Made by a program: the position numbers and the translations under genes. The notes beneath the pieces are model-generated. The model made no database searches, was not told where the DNA came from, and worked only from the letters and a program-made list of their open reading frames with translations. 64,000 bases of DNA from Marinobacterium lutimaris (GTDB lineage Bacteria; Pseudomonadota; Gammaproteobacteria; Pseudomonadales; Balneatricaceae), in assembly GCF_900108065.1 (NCBI RefSeq), contig NZ_FNVQ01000008.1, positions 1-64,000 on the forward strand. Reading direction: 5' to 3'. Shown here piece by piece: positions 1-8,689 of the stretch (positions are counted from its first letter, which is position 1; every line of letters starts with the position of its first letter).

Positions 1-82
1 CTTAGAAATTCAAGTGGTTGGAAAACCGCCTCGCTGGTCGTCTGCAACCCCGAAGGGCGTGTCGTCTCAAGCGAGGAGGCGC

Positions 83-150
83 ATTCTACAGACCTACCGG
101 AGGGAGTCAACAGCCTTTTTGGAAATAATTTACAAAAACTTCAAAGCGCC
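83..150 (-). promoter_or_regulatory. Stable-RNA (rrn/tRNA-type) promoter firing off the left edge
   Basis: Reading the minus strand, TTGACT (110-105) and TAGAAT (88-83) are separated by 16 bases. The -10 is preceded by TG and followed by a GC-rich discriminator GCGCCTCCTCGC (82-71). An A/T-rich stretch at 111-150 lies where an UP element would be. This layout is typical of gammaproteobacterial rRNA or tRNA operon promoters under stringent control. The transcribed gene itself lies outside the window, so which stable RNA it serves is an inference. Confidence 0.6.
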
Positions 151-174
151 CTTTTGGGGCTGTAAACAGGCCAT

Positions 175-202
175 AAGAAAGGGAGCTAAGGCTCCCTTTC
201 TT
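175..202 (-). terminator. Rho-independent terminator after the Yip1 gene
   Basis: A perfect 12-bp stem (175-186 with 191-202) has a 4-base loop, and its outer arm ends in TTTCTT. It lies 24 bases past the stop codon of the minus-strand Yip1 gene and separates that gene from the stable-RNA promoter at 83-150. Confidence 0.75.
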
Positions 203-226
203 CACACTCCCTTCGATGCAGGAAAA

Positions 227-832
227 TCATCCAGAGACATAGCTTAACGGTACCACCGTACTCCAGAGAATCACCGTAGCGGCCAGCAGACCTACCAGCA
301 CTACCAGACCCACGGTGAGGATAGAGGTTGAAAAGAAGAATGCGCGGTCTTCCGGAATCTGCATGATCTCCGGTACACCACTGTAGAGCAGGTAGACCGA
401 GTAGCTCAGCGCTATCAATCCCACGATGACGTTGAACCACAGCATGGGGTATAGACCTGCAAGCCCAGACAGGAACAAAGGTGTCGCGGTAAAGGTTGTC
501 AGCACCATGCACTCGTCAAAGCTCACGCTGCCGCCATAGGTTTTCTCCATCCAGCGGATCGTATAGGCGATGAAGCCAACGGCGACCCACATCGCGATAT
601 AGAGCGCGATCGCTGCGGGTAACGCACTGGACACTGAAAGTTTTACGTAATCGGAACCGGTAATACTCCAGCCTACCTGAGTAGTACCTATAAACAGCGC
701 TATAGCCGGGATTGCGGCCAGTACGCTGATCTGGGCGAGGAACACATGTGTTGTGGAGTAATGCTCACTCTTGATTGAGCGCCACTCCCGCTTCGGGTGA
801 TAGAACACCCCCATCATGTGCTGCAGGAACAT
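227..832 (-). CDS. Yip1-domain inner membrane protein
   Basis: A 201-residue protein with a short cytoplasmic N-terminus rich in W, K and R followed by about five hydrophobic segments (roughly 32-52, 70-95, 118-140, 140-160 and 170-195). The N-terminal pattern (MFLQHMMGVFYHPKREW) is the usual opening of bacterial Yip1 (PF04893) proteins, which are often found as orphan membrane genes. Their role in bacteria is not established. It stands alone on the minus strand, ends just before a strong terminator and is separated from cyoE by a 126-base gap. Nothing here shows a functional link to the oxidase operon upstream of it. Confidence 0.75.
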   Translation of the reverse strand: MFLQHMMGVFYHPKREWRSIKSEHYSTTHVFLAQISVLAAIPAIALFIGTTQVGWSITGSDYVKLSVSSALPAAIALYIAMWVAVGFIAYTIRWMEKTYGGSVSFDECMVLTTFTATPLFLSGLAGLYPMLWFNVIVGLIALSYSVYLLYSGVPEIMQIPEDRAFFFSTSILTVGLVVLVGLLAATVILWSTVVPLSYVSG

Positions 833-958
833 ACGTCTACCCTCCTAACGAACGGCTATTGTTATTTTCCCGTCCGTGTTGCTTTGCAGATTGGTCTTCA
901 GGCATGGCGTGAGGATTCACGATTCCGCCTTTCCATCACCCGCTTTCCAGCGGACTTT

Positions 959-1867
959 TTACAGCTGCAGTTTCAAGTAGTGATCAACAAGAAGTATGGC
1001 AAACAACGCCATGATGTACAGGATCGAGAAGCGGAACATTTTCATCGGATCCGCAGCCTCACGCGTACTGTACAGACGCCAGGCCCAGTAAAGCAGGCGA
1101 GCATCTATTACCAGTACGCAGGCCAGATAGATCAGACCACTGAGACCAATAAAATATGGCAAGAAGGTCAGCAGCACGGTTATCAGCGTGTATAAAAGAA
1201 TCTGTAACCGGGTGAAGTTCTCTCCATGGGTGATCGGCAGCATCGGAATCCCCGCACGGGCATAATCATCCTTGCGAGCGATACACAGCGCCCAGAAATG
1301 AGGTGGCGTCCAGGCGAAGATAATCAGCATCAGCAACAGACCGTCTGCAGTGATCTGGCCGGTGACGGCAACCCAGCCTATCAACGGCGGCGCCGCACCC
1401 GCTACGCCACCTATCACGATGTTCTGCGGCGTAGCCCGTTTCAGAAACGCGGTGTAAACGAAGGCATAACCGATCAGCGAACCGAGCGTCAGCCAGGCTG
1501 TGAGCGGATTGACCGTTAGCGCCAGCAAGGCGATACCCGCGATACCCAGCAACGCGGCAAACACCACCGCCTGTAAAGGCGTCACCCTCCCCTGTGGCAG
1601 GGGACGGCGAGCGGTGCGCGCCATACGAGCGTCTATCCCCTGATCCAGCACATGATTCACCGCTGCTGCCGAGGCCGCGGCCAGCCCAACCCCGAGATTG
1701 GTCAATAGCAGCAGGGGCAATGACGGCAATCCAGAGGTTGCCAGACACATTCCCACCACCAGGGTTAGCAACATCACTGCAATGACTTTTAGCTTGCAGA
1801 GCGCCAGGTAATCGCGCCAGCCCGCCTTACCGACTATCTCTGGTCTAGCCAGGGGATAGGTAGCCAT
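959..1867 (-). CDS. cyoE: Protoheme IX farnesyltransferase (haem O synthase)
   Basis: This 302-residue UbiA-type polytopic enzyme adds a farnesyl group to haem B to give haem O, the first step in making haem A for the aa3 oxidase. The prenyltransferase Asp-rich motifs are visible: NHVLDQGIDARMART near residues 70-85 and a second Asp-containing loop near 195-200 (RKDDY). About nine hydrophobic segments follow. The start at 1867 has GGAGG eight bases upstream and overlaps the end of ctaA by 23 bases. This indicates translational coupling as the last gene of the oxidase operon. Length is normal for the family. Confidence 0.95.
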   Translation of the reverse strand: MATYPLARPEIVGKAGWRDYLALCKLKVIAVMLLTLVVGMCLATSGLPSLPLLLLTNLGVGLAAASAAAVNHVLDQGIDARMARTARRPLPQGRVTPLQAVVFAALLGIAGIALLALTVNPLTAWLTLGSLIGYAFVYTAFLKRATPQNIVIGGVAGAAPPLIGWVAVTGQITADGLLLMLIIFAWTPPHFWALCIARKDDYARAGIPMLPITHGENFTRLQILLYTLITVLLTFLPYFIGLSGLIYLACVLVIDARLLYWAWRLYSTREAADPMKMFRFSILYIMALFAILLVDHYLKLQL

Positions 1868-2879
1868 GAATGACCTCCGTTCGCGTCCGCTTTACAAAAG
1901 CCCTGCCGTAAACGGCCATCACCGCTAGCAGCAGCATAACCGCTGCGGCGTGATGAGCCGTCGCTAAAGCCAGGGGTAACTGGAAAATCACGTTGAGCAC
2001 TCCCAATGCAATCTGGCCACAGGTCACCACCCAAACCAGCCCAAGCCAAGGCATCAGGGAGTGGTTCTCGCGCAGGCGCCAGGTTGCCATCAGCAGGGAA
2101 ATAACAAACATCAGCGCGCCGAGCCGGTGGCTGATCTGGATAGCAGCCCGCGCCTCAGCCGGAAGCAGGCCGCCCTCATAGTTGGGACCAAGAGGAACCA
2201 CCGGATTCATCCCGGTAGCAAAATCATATTCGACCGAGCTCTCCTGATGACAGACCAGCCAGTGATCGCACGCCCAGCCTGCGTAGTTTGTGCTGGTCCA
2301 GCCCCCCAGTGAAATCTGAATAAACAGCGCCGCGACGAGCATCACCGCCCCAACATCTGGGTGACGATCGGTTTGCAGGCCATGATCTTTCAATACACTC
2401 AGCCTTTGGCGCAGCCTCACCAACAGGGCAAGAGTGGTCATTCCACCCAGCAGATGCAGAGTGACCACCCAGGGAACCAGCTTGAGAGTCACCGTCCACA
2501 TGCCGAACAGCCCTTGAACGATCACCAGCACGAGCAGACCGCAGGAGAGCACAACGGGATAGCCTTCAAGCTTGCGCTTACGCATTGCAAGCAGCGCCTG
2601 CAAAAGAATCAGTAAACCCAACAGTGAAGCGGCATAACGATGCACCATCTCCAGCCAGCCTTTTTTCAGATCCACCACATGGCCAGGGAAATCGATCAGG
2701 ATCCGCTCTTCAACCTGATGCGCTGACGGCAACACGAAATGCCCATAACAGGCCGGCCAGTCAGGGCAACCCAGACCCGCATCATTAAGACGGGTCCAGC
2801 CGCCGAGCAGAACCACCACAAGAGCAAGCCCTATGGACAGATTGACCAGGCGCAGGCTGACGTTCAGATTCATGCCCAC
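1845..2879 (-). CDS. ctaA: Haem A synthase (COX15/CtaA family)
   Basis: A 344-residue membrane protein with eight predicted transmembrane segments, arranged as two four-helix halves with conserved histidines (for example MVHRYAA, TLHLLGG, ISHRLGA and TAHHAAA) that bind haem. The enzyme oxidises the methyl group of haem O to give haem A. The WTRLNDAGLGCPDWPACYG segment near residue 28 is the classic COX15 signature, and it includes the paired cysteines typical of proteobacterial type enzymes. The gene lies between the SCO-like gene and cyoE in the same direction, 7 bases after the former. Confidence 0.95.
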   Translation of the reverse strand: MGMNLNVSLRLVNLSIGLALVVVLLGGWTRLNDAGLGCPDWPACYGHFVLPSAHQVEERILIDFPGHVVDLKKGWLEMVHRYAASLLGLLILLQALLAMRKRKLEGYPVVLSCGLLVLVIVQGLFGMWTVTLKLVPWVVTLHLLGGMTTLALLVRLRQRLSVLKDHGLQTDRHPDVGAVMLVAALFIQISLGGWTSTNYAGWACDHWLVCHQESSVEYDFATGMNPVVPLGPNYEGGLLPAEARAAIQISHRLGALMFVISLLMATWRLRENHSLMPWLGLVWVVTCGQIALGVLNVIFQLPLALATAHHAAAVMLLLAVMAVYGRAFVKRTRTEVIHGYLSPG

Positions 2880-2886
2880 CTCCGAC

Positions 2887-3354
2887 TCAGCCTAGCTGAG
2901 ATGCCTTAAGCAGACGCTTGAGATCCTTAAGCAGCGGCTTGCCGATCAGCTCAGGCCCGTACTTCAGCACCAGATTGCCGTTGGGATCAATCAACCAGAC
3001 GCCCTGCTCCATGTCGAGCGTTTCCGCCTCGGCCACATGCACACGCAACCGGGTCGAATCCCGTCCGAGCGCATCATGAATGGCCTTAAGCTGCGCCACC
3101 TGGCTCTGACAGTTTTGCCGACACTCGCTTTCAGGCTTGACCAGCAGGGTCCAGTGCCCTGTGTATAACTCGCTGCTGCCGCCCCATTGGTTCAGCGTGA
3201 GTACCGGGTTCTGCAATTCACCTTGATTGGTACCCCCGCCTGTCAGAGAAAACTCCTGGGTATAGGCCAAAAACGCTGTCCCCATGGGTATCAGCGCTGT
3301 CGCCCAGATCGCCCAGAGAGTCAGTCGTGATGCTGTTTTCTTGTTATTTTCCAT
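2887..3354 (-). CDS. Membrane-anchored SCO/thioredoxin-like oxidase assembly protein
   Basis: A 155-residue protein with one N-terminal hydrophobic anchor (about residues 10-30) and a periplasmic domain. It carries a CRQNC (CxxxC) pair like the copper-binding pair of SCO proteins, then a GVWLIDPNGNLVLKYGP strand typical of the thioredoxin fold. I chose the start at 3354 because an upstream in-frame extension lies inside SURF1 and has no hydrophobic or conserved features. The gene overlaps the 3' end of SURF1 by 34 bases. Its place in the operon suggests a role in copper or thiol chemistry during CuA assembly. I could not identify the distal histidine that full SCO proteins use as third copper ligand. 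Confidence 0.75.
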   Translation of the reverse strand: MENNKKTASRLTLWAIWATALIPMGTAFLAYTQEFSLTGGGTNQGELQNPVLTLNQWGGSSELYTGHWTLLVKPESECRQNCQSQVAQLKAIHDALGRDSTRLRVHVAEAETLDMEQGVWLIDPNGNLVLKYGPELIGKPLLKDLKRLLKASQLG

Positions 3355-4091
3355 TCCAGCACTCCTCCCAGAATCAGCAGGGTCAGCGCTAACGCAAACC
3401 ACTGCACCGCGTAGCCTAGGTGCCTTTCCGGCGGCATCTGCCCCGCACCGGGGACCCTCGCCTTAACTCCCTCGATCGCCGGCTGATCCAGCCAGAACAT
3501 CCAGGGCTGCAGCGGCAGCTGCCATCGCTCCGCCAGCTGCGCCACGCTTTGCCGCTGTACTCGCCACGCGGCATCGGAACCGGAACCTTCAGCACTCAGG
3601 GTAAAAGTATCCACCGGTGCACCGATCACACCGGACAGACTGGTCACATCCGATCTACCTTCTATCGCCACTGTCGGCTCCTGGTTGCGACTGACCGGCG
3701 AAGGCAACCAGCCCAGATTCACTGCCATATAGGAACCATCTTCTAGCTGCACAGGCAGAAAAAGCTCATAACCGGCACGCCCCTGATCGGTACGGTTATC
3801 CAGAAACAGCGGACGGGCCTTGGGCCAGCGCACCGACAGCTGCGCTTTTATCCATCTATGCTCCGCCAACGCCCGGTTTATCTCACTCGCCGTTGGCGAT
3901 ATCAGCGGCGTCGCTTGTTGCTGCAACTGCCAATCTTTTTTCTGTTCGGCCCGATCCAGCTGCCAAAACCCCAGAGATGAAAGACCTGCAACGACAAGCA
4001 GCCAGAGCGGGTAGATCCATAACCGGGCATTCAGCTTGCCGGATACACGCCCCTCTTCTTTACTGAGTGAAAACAACAAACGAACCACCAC
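3321..4091 (-). CDS. SURF1-family cytochrome oxidase assembly protein
   Basis: A 256-residue protein with an N-terminal and a C-terminal transmembrane helix (about 25-45 and 228-248) around a periplasmic domain, the standard SURF1 topology. Family markers include GFWQLDRAEQKK just after the first helix, PLFLDNRTDQGRAGYEL in the middle, and RHLGYAVQWFALAL before the last helix. SURF1 proteins assist haem A insertion into subunit I. The start is a GTG at 4091 with AGGG seven bases upstream. Another GTG follows immediately, so the exact start is uncertain by one codon. The 5' end sits next to the opposite-strand DUF2909 gene. Confidence 0.9.
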   Translation of the reverse strand: MVVRLLFSLSKEEGRVSGKLNARLWIYPLWLLVVAGLSSLGFWQLDRAEQKKDWQLQQQATPLISPTASEINRALAEHRWIKAQLSVRWPKARPLFLDNRTDQGRAGYELFLPVQLEDGSYMAVNLGWLPSPVSRNQEPTVAIEGRSDVTSLSGVIGAPVDTFTLSAEGSGSDAAWRVQRQSVAQLAERWQLPLQPWMFWLDQPAIEGVKARVPGAGQMPPERHLGYAVQWFALALTLLILGGVLEWKITRKQHHD

Positions 4092-4102
4092 AGGACAGCC
4101 CT

Positions 4103-4306
4103 ATGTTTCGTGTCGCCGCGCTGCTGATCTTCGCCGCCATCGTCACCGCCCTGTTCACCAGCCTCTGGTTCATGATGAAAGACAAGGATGGCGAAAAACG
4201 CATGGCTAACACGCTGATGATCCGGGTGATCCTGAGTGCCGCACTACTTGCTTTGGTGCTGTTCGGTTTTCTCACCGGCCATCTCCACTCCCACGTACCC
4301 TGGTAG
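4103..4306 (+). CDS. DUF2909 twin-transmembrane protein
   Basis: A 67-residue protein made of two hydrophobic helices (about 3-25 and 38-60) joined by a charged loop KDKDGEKRM. This matches the DUF2909 twin-TM family, which is regularly linked to aa3 oxidase genes in gammaproteobacteria, although its function is unknown. I start it at the ATG at 4103, which has AGGA seven bases upstream. An upstream in-frame ATG at 4067 would add 12 hydrophilic residues that are not family-like. It lies on the strand opposite to the rest of the oxidase operon, so it must have its own promoter and is crossed by antisense operon transcription. Confidence 0.8.
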   Translation: MFRVAALLIFAAIVTALFTSLWFMMKDKDGEKRMANTLMIRVILSAALLALVLFGFLTGHLHSHVPW

Positions 4307-4330
4307 TCGCGCAGCGTCACTGCGCCGTTC

Positions 4331-5233
4331 CTAGAACACGTAAACAAACAGGAACAGCCCGATCCACACCACATCTACAAAGTGCCAATACCAGGCCACT
4401 GCCTCGAAGCCAAAATGATGCTTTGAGTCGAAGTGCCCCTTGAGAATCCGCAGCAGAATGATGATCAGCATCAGCGTACCGAGGGTGACATGCAGGCCGT
4501 GGAAGCCGGTCAAGATAAAGAAGGTTGCGCCATAGACACCGGCATGCAGGGTCAGACCCAGGTCGTTATAGGCGTGCACATATTCATAGGCCTGAAAGCC
4601 GATAAAGACCGCCCCCAGCGAGATAGTCGCAGCAAGCCATAGCGCAACCTGCGGCCGCTTATCCTTGAGCAGAGCATGATGCGCCAGCGTCACCGTGAAG
4701 CTGGAGCTCACCAGTAACACTGTGTTGAGCAGCGGAATATGCCAGGGGTCGACGATCGCTCTGGGGCCGGCGAACTGTTCCGCATCCGGTGGATTCATCA
4801 GCGGCCATTCCGCGGTGAACCCCGGCCAGAGCATCTGCGACACGCCCTTATCGCCCTCGCCGCCGAGCCAGGGCACCGCCAGGTTGCGCACATAGAAGAG
4901 CGCCCCAAAGAACGCCGCGAAGAACATCACCTCAGAGAAGATGAACCAGCTCATACCCCAGCGAAAAGAGCGATCCATCTGTGGACTGTAAAGACCGGCA
5001 CGACTTTCATGGATGACATGGCTGAACCAGCCCACCAGGATACCCGCCATCAACAGCACACCCAGCAGCAGCAATACCACGCCGAAGGTCCCATCCGCCT
5101 TACCGCTAAGGCCGTTGATCGTCGTACCCGCCCCGAACGCCAGCAGGAACATGGCGAACGATGCCAGGATTGGCCAGCTGCTTTGCGCCGGAACGTAGTA
5201 GGACTCCTGAGTATTCATGTTTGAAGCACTCAT
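4331..5233 (-). CDS. ctaE: Cytochrome c oxidase subunit III
   Basis: A 300-residue, seven-helix subunit III of the haem-copper oxidase. Family markers include FIFSEVMFFAAFFGALF with the conserved Glu in helix III, and the C-terminal HFVDVVWIGLFLFVYVF ending. HAGVYGATFFILTGFHGLHV and the W-H-F motif near the end are also typical. Subunit III has no metal centre. It stabilises subunit I and shapes proton uptake. The gene overlaps ctaG by 4 bases, consistent with coupled translation. Length is slightly above the usual 265-295 residues because of an extra loop at about residues 120-160. Confidence 0.95.
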   Translation of the reverse strand: MSASNMNTQESYYVPAQSSWPILASFAMFLLAFGAGTTINGLSGKADGTFGVVLLLLGVLLMAGILVGWFSHVIHESRAGLYSPQMDRSFRWGMSWFIFSEVMFFAAFFGALFYVRNLAVPWLGGEGDKGVSQMLWPGFTAEWPLMNPPDAEQFAGPRAIVDPWHIPLLNTVLLVSSSFTVTLAHHALLKDKRPQVALWLAATISLGAVFIGFQAYEYVHAYNDLGLTLHAGVYGATFFILTGFHGLHVTLGTLMLIIILLRILKGHFDSKHHFGFEAVAWYWHFVDVVWIGLFLFVYVF

Positions 5234-5802
5234 ATCCTGGAACCTCCCATCTGGGTCTCTTCAGAGCGGCTCGCGGTTTTATCCGGCGAGATATCGAAGA
5301 GCGTGTAGGAAAGCGTGATCGAATGAATATGCTCAGGCAGCTCCGCATCGATCACAAACAGCAGCGGCATATCCACCGATTCGCCCGCTGCCAGCGTCTG
5401 AGAGTTAAAGCAGAAACAGTTCACCTTGTGCAGATACTGTGCGGCCTCTCCCGGCGCCACCGAAGGGATCGCCTGGGCCACCATAGAACGCCCGGTGGGA
5501 TTGGTCGCCTGAAACGCCGTCTGCCGCATCTCCCCCGGGTTCACGCTAACCAGGGAATCTATGGGTCCAAATCGCCAGGGCATTCCCTCATTATTCACCC
5601 CGATCAAACGCACCTTGATTTGGCGCTGCTCATCAATGGCGGTCTGTTCCACCGGCCCTGTATTGGTAATCTTGCCGTTCAGGCCGGTTACCCGACAGAA
5701 CACGTCATAAAGAGGCACCAGCGCGAAGCCAAAACCGAACATCAGCACCGCCGCCAGCAGCAGGCGCGTGATCAAGCGACGGTTGGCACGTTGAAGGCTC
5801 AT
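5230..5802 (-). CDS. ctaG: Cytochrome c oxidase copper chaperone CtaG (Cox11)
   Basis: A 190-residue Cox11-family protein with one N-terminal transmembrane helix (about 10-30) followed by a periplasmic immunoglobulin-like domain. The family signature is clear: ALVPLYDVFCRVTGLNG next to the membrane and VNCFCFNSQTL carrying the CFCF copper-binding cysteines. It delivers copper to the CuB site of subunit I. I start it at 5802, directly after the ctaD stop, because the longer in-frame extension runs into ctaD coding sequence and is not family-like. It sits between ctaD and ctaE as in many pseudomonads. Confidence 0.95.
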   Translation of the reverse strand: MSLQRANRRLITRLLLAAVLMFGFGFALVPLYDVFCRVTGLNGKITNTGPVEQTAIDEQRQIKVRLIGVNNEGMPWRFGPIDSLVSVNPGEMRQTAFQATNPTGRSMVAQAIPSVAPGEAAQYLHKVNCFCFNSQTLAAGESVDMPLLFVIDAELPEHIHSITLSYTLFDISPDKTASRSEETQMGGSRI

Positions 5803-5806
5803 CGTC

Positions 5807-7417
5807 TTAATCCACTTTCGGCGGTGTGCTGAAGGTGTGATAAGGCGCCGGTGAATCCACGGTCCACTCCAACCCCTCGGCACCTTCCCAGACCTGGGCG
5901 CTGGCTTTTTCACCACTGCGCACGTTCTGGATCACGTTCCAGACAAACAGCAGCTGCGAAAAGCCAAAGATAAAGGCACCGATGGAGGCCACCATATTGA
6001 AGTCGGCAAACTGCAGCGCGTAATCAGGGATACGCCTTGGCATACCGGCTAGGCCAATAAAGTGCATCGGGAAGAAGGTGATGTTGACGCCGATAAAGCT
6101 AAGCCAGAAATGCAGCTTGCCCAGGGTTTCGTTGAGCTGATGCCCAGTCCACTTCGGCAGCCAGAAGTAGACCGCTGCCATGATCGAGAAGATCGCACCC
6201 GGCACCAGCACGTAGTGGAAGTGCGCCACGACGAAGTAGGTATCGTGATACTGAAAATCCACCGGCGCGATCGCCAGCATCAGACCGGAGAAACCACCAA
6301 TGGTGAACAGCACCACAAAAGCGATAGCAAAGAGCATCGGTGTTTCAAAGGTGAGCGAGCCGCGGAACATGGTCGCCACCCAGTTAAACACCTTCACCCC
6401 GGTGGGCACCGCGATCAGCATGGTGGCGAACATAAAGAACAGTTCGCCCACCAGCGGCAGCCCCACGGTGAACATGTGGTGTGCCCAGACCAGGAAGGAA
6501 AGAATCGCGATAGACGCCGTTGCGTACACCATCGAGGCATAACCGAACAATTTCTTGCGCGAAAAGGTCGGAATGATCTGGCTGATAATGCCGAACGCCG
6601 GCAGGATCATGATGTACACCTCGGGGTGACCGAAGAACCAGAACACATGCTGGAACAGCACCGGATCACCGCCGCCGGCGGCATTAAAGAAGCTGGTACC
6701 GAAATGGATATCCATCAGCATCATGGTGACCACACCGGCCAGCACCGGCATCACCGCAATCAGCAGAAACGCGGTAATCAGCCAGGACCAGACAAACAGC
6801 GGCAGCTTCATCATGGTCATGCCGGGAGCACGCATGTTCAGAATGGTGGCGATGATGTTGATCGCGCCCATGATGGAGCTCGCCCCCATGATATGGATGG
6901 CGAAGATAAAGTAGGTCACGCTGGGTGGCGCATAAGTCGTGGACAGAGGCGCATAGAAGGTCCAACCAAAGTTGGGCGCACCGCCATCCATAAACAGGGT
7001 GGAAACCAGCATCGCGAAGGCGAACGGCAGAATCCAGAAACTCCAGTTATTCATCCGCGGCAGCGCCATGTCCGGCGCTCCGATCATCATCGGAATCATC
7101 CAGTTGGCCAGCCCAACGAAAGCAGGCATCACCGCGCCGAATACCATGATCAGGCCGTGCATGGTGGTCATCTGGTTAAAGAAGCCCGGCTCCACCAGCT
7201 GCAGCCCCGGCTGAAACAGCTCGGCGCGGATCAGCAGCGCCATCACGCCGCCGGTCAGGAACATCAGCAGGCTGAACCAGAGGTAGAGCGAGCCGATATC
7301 CTTGTGGTTGGTGGTGAAGAGCCAGCGGCCTATACCTTTCGCCGGGCCGTGATGATGCTCCTCGTGCAGTTCGCCAGCGGTAGTATCCAAGCCCCCGGTC
7401 GTATCCAAGATAGCCAT
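5807..7417 (-). CDS. ctaD: Cytochrome c oxidase subunit I (aa3 type)
   Basis: A 536-residue, 12-helix catalytic subunit that reduces oxygen and pumps protons. The low-spin haem ligand His is at residue 87 (MTTMHGL). The CuB and cross-linked Tyr motif GHPEVYIM, the CuB pair WAHHMF, and the haem a/a3 His pair VAHFHYVL are all intact. The Glu in GHPEVY places it in the A1 class of haem-copper oxidases. The start overlaps the last base of ctaC. Together with haem A synthase genes in the same operon this indicates an aa3 enzyme. No residue that I checked is missing. Confidence 0.97.
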   Translation of the reverse strand: MAILDTTGGLDTTAGELHEEHHHGPAKGIGRWLFTTNHKDIGSLYLWFSLLMFLTGGVMALLIRAELFQPGLQLVEPGFFNQMTTMHGLIMVFGAVMPAFVGLANWMIPMMIGAPDMALPRMNNWSFWILPFAFAMLVSTLFMDGGAPNFGWTFYAPLSTTYAPPSVTYFIFAIHIMGASSIMGAINIIATILNMRAPGMTMMKLPLFVWSWLITAFLLIAVMPVLAGVVTMMLMDIHFGTSFFNAAGGGDPVLFQHVFWFFGHPEVYIMILPAFGIISQIIPTFSRKKLFGYASMVYATASIAILSFLVWAHHMFTVGLPLVGELFFMFATMLIAVPTGVKVFNWVATMFRGSLTFETPMLFAIAFVVLFTIGGFSGLMLAIAPVDFQYHDTYFVVAHFHYVLVPGAIFSIMAAVYFWLPKWTGHQLNETLGKLHFWLSFIGVNITFFPMHFIGLAGMPRRIPDYALQFADFNMVASIGAFIFGFSQLLFVWNVIQNVRSGEKASAQVWEGAEGLEWTVDSPAPYHTFSTPPKVD

Positions 7418-8553
7418 CAGTTGCCCTCCCCTTGTGCAGCGCCGATCCGGTCCGCAATCTGCGTGGGCGAAACCGCCTCGCCGGTACTATTACCCCAGGC
7501 GTTGCGCTCATAGGTGATCACTGCAGCCAGCTCGACCGGATCCAGCTGATCGCGGAACGCCTGCATCGCTGTGCCGGTTTTGCCGTTAAGCACGATATCG
7601 ATATGCGCACCCACATCACCCACGGCGATCGGGCTGTTTTTCAGCGCCGGGAAGGCAGGTGGCAACCCTTCGCCATTGGCCTGGTGACAGGCGGCACAGG
7701 TGCCCAGGTAAACCTGCTCACCCCGCTGCATCAGCTCGTCCAGCGTCCAGCTGCGATTGGCCGCCTCCGCTGCTGCGGCCTTTTCGGCCTTGGCAGCCAC
7801 CAGCCACTGCTGGAACTCCTCTGGCGAAACCGCCTCAACCACGATCGGCATAAAGCCGTGATCCTTGCCGCAAAGCTCGGCACACTGACCGCGGTAGATG
7901 CCGGGCTCATCGATCTGGGCCCAGGCTTCATTGATAAAGCCCGGAATCGCATCCTTCTTCACCGCCAGTGCCGGCACCCACCAGCTGTGGATAACGTCAT
8001 TGGCCGTAAGTAGAAAGCGAATTTTGGTATCGGTAGGTAGTACCAGATGGCGATCCACTTCCAGAAGGTAGTTTTCGCTCTTGGCCTGGTCGTTAGTGAC
8101 CTGCTCTTGAGGAGTTGCCAGGTTACTGAAGAAATCCAGATCCTGATCCAGGTACTGGTAGCGCCATTTCCACTGGTAACCGGTGACCTGCACATCGAGG
8201 CCGGCATCTTTGGGGTCGTACATCTTGACCAACGTCGCCGTTGCCGGCACCGCCATGGCGACCAGAATACCCAGAGGAATCAGCGTCCAGATCACCTCCA
8301 CCAGCGTGTGCTCGTGAAAATGATGGGCTTTAGCACCGCGTGACTTGCGGTGATGAAAGATCGACCAGAACATGATGCCGAATACCACGCAGCCGATGGC
8401 CACACAGATCCAGAAGATCGTCATGTGCAGATCGTAGATGGAGCGACTGATCTCGGTCACACCGGGACTGAGATTCACCGTCCACTCGGCCCTCGCCGTC
8501 AGCGGCAACAGGGTCAGCGGGAAGCTCCGGGATATTATTCTTATCATTCCCAT
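7417..8553 (-). CDS. ctaC: Cytochrome c oxidase subunit II with fused cytochrome c domain
   Basis: A 378-residue subunit II. It has a signal peptide (1-22), two transmembrane helices (about 43-65 and 85-108) and a cupredoxin domain with the CuA ligands H189, C224, C228, H232 and M235. After an Ala-rich linker (255-268) comes a class I cytochrome c domain with CAACH at 286-290 and a probable Met ligand further on. It accepts electrons from soluble cytochrome c and passes them to subunit I, with the fused haem acting as an entry point (caa3-like). GGAGG lies six bases before the ATG at 8553. It is the first gene of the oxidase operon. Confidence 0.97.
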   Translation of the reverse strand: MGMIRIISRSFPLTLLPLTARAEWTVNLSPGVTEISRSIYDLHMTIFWICVAIGCVVFGIMFWSIFHHRKSRGAKAHHFHEHTLVEVIWTLIPLGILVAMAVPATATLVKMYDPKDAGLDVQVTGYQWKWRYQYLDQDLDFFSNLATPQEQVTNDQAKSENYLLEVDRHLVLPTDTKIRFLLTANDVIHSWWVPALAVKKDAIPGFINEAWAQIDEPGIYRGQCAELCGKDHGFMPIVVEAVSPEEFQQWLVAAKAEKAAAAEAANRSWTLDELMQRGEQVYLGTCAACHQANGEGLPPAFPALKNSPIAVGDVGAHIDIVLNGKTGTAMQAFRDQLDPVELAAVITYERNAWGNSTGEAVSPTQIADRIGAAQGEGN

Positions 8554-8689
8554 GCCTGGCCTCCATAAGGATATGCCCAGGTTCCATTCCGGCCCGCCGG
8601 GGAGCGGGTCCCTTTCCCTTTGGAATCAGAGAGCTAAGCAAACACCTTTTGACTGCTGGCGACTGGCTTTGCGTTGGCCCTCACTGCCG

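Noticed and set aside
14-247. A 77-codon open frame on the plus strand at the left edge
   Set aside because: It runs through the stable-RNA promoter and the terminator and lacks a ribosome site.
6062-7513. A 483-codon open frame on the plus strand
   Set aside because: It is antisense to ctaD, a complete oxidase subunit, and encodes a His/Arg/Gln-rich sequence with no family features. GC-rich genes often give such shadow frames.
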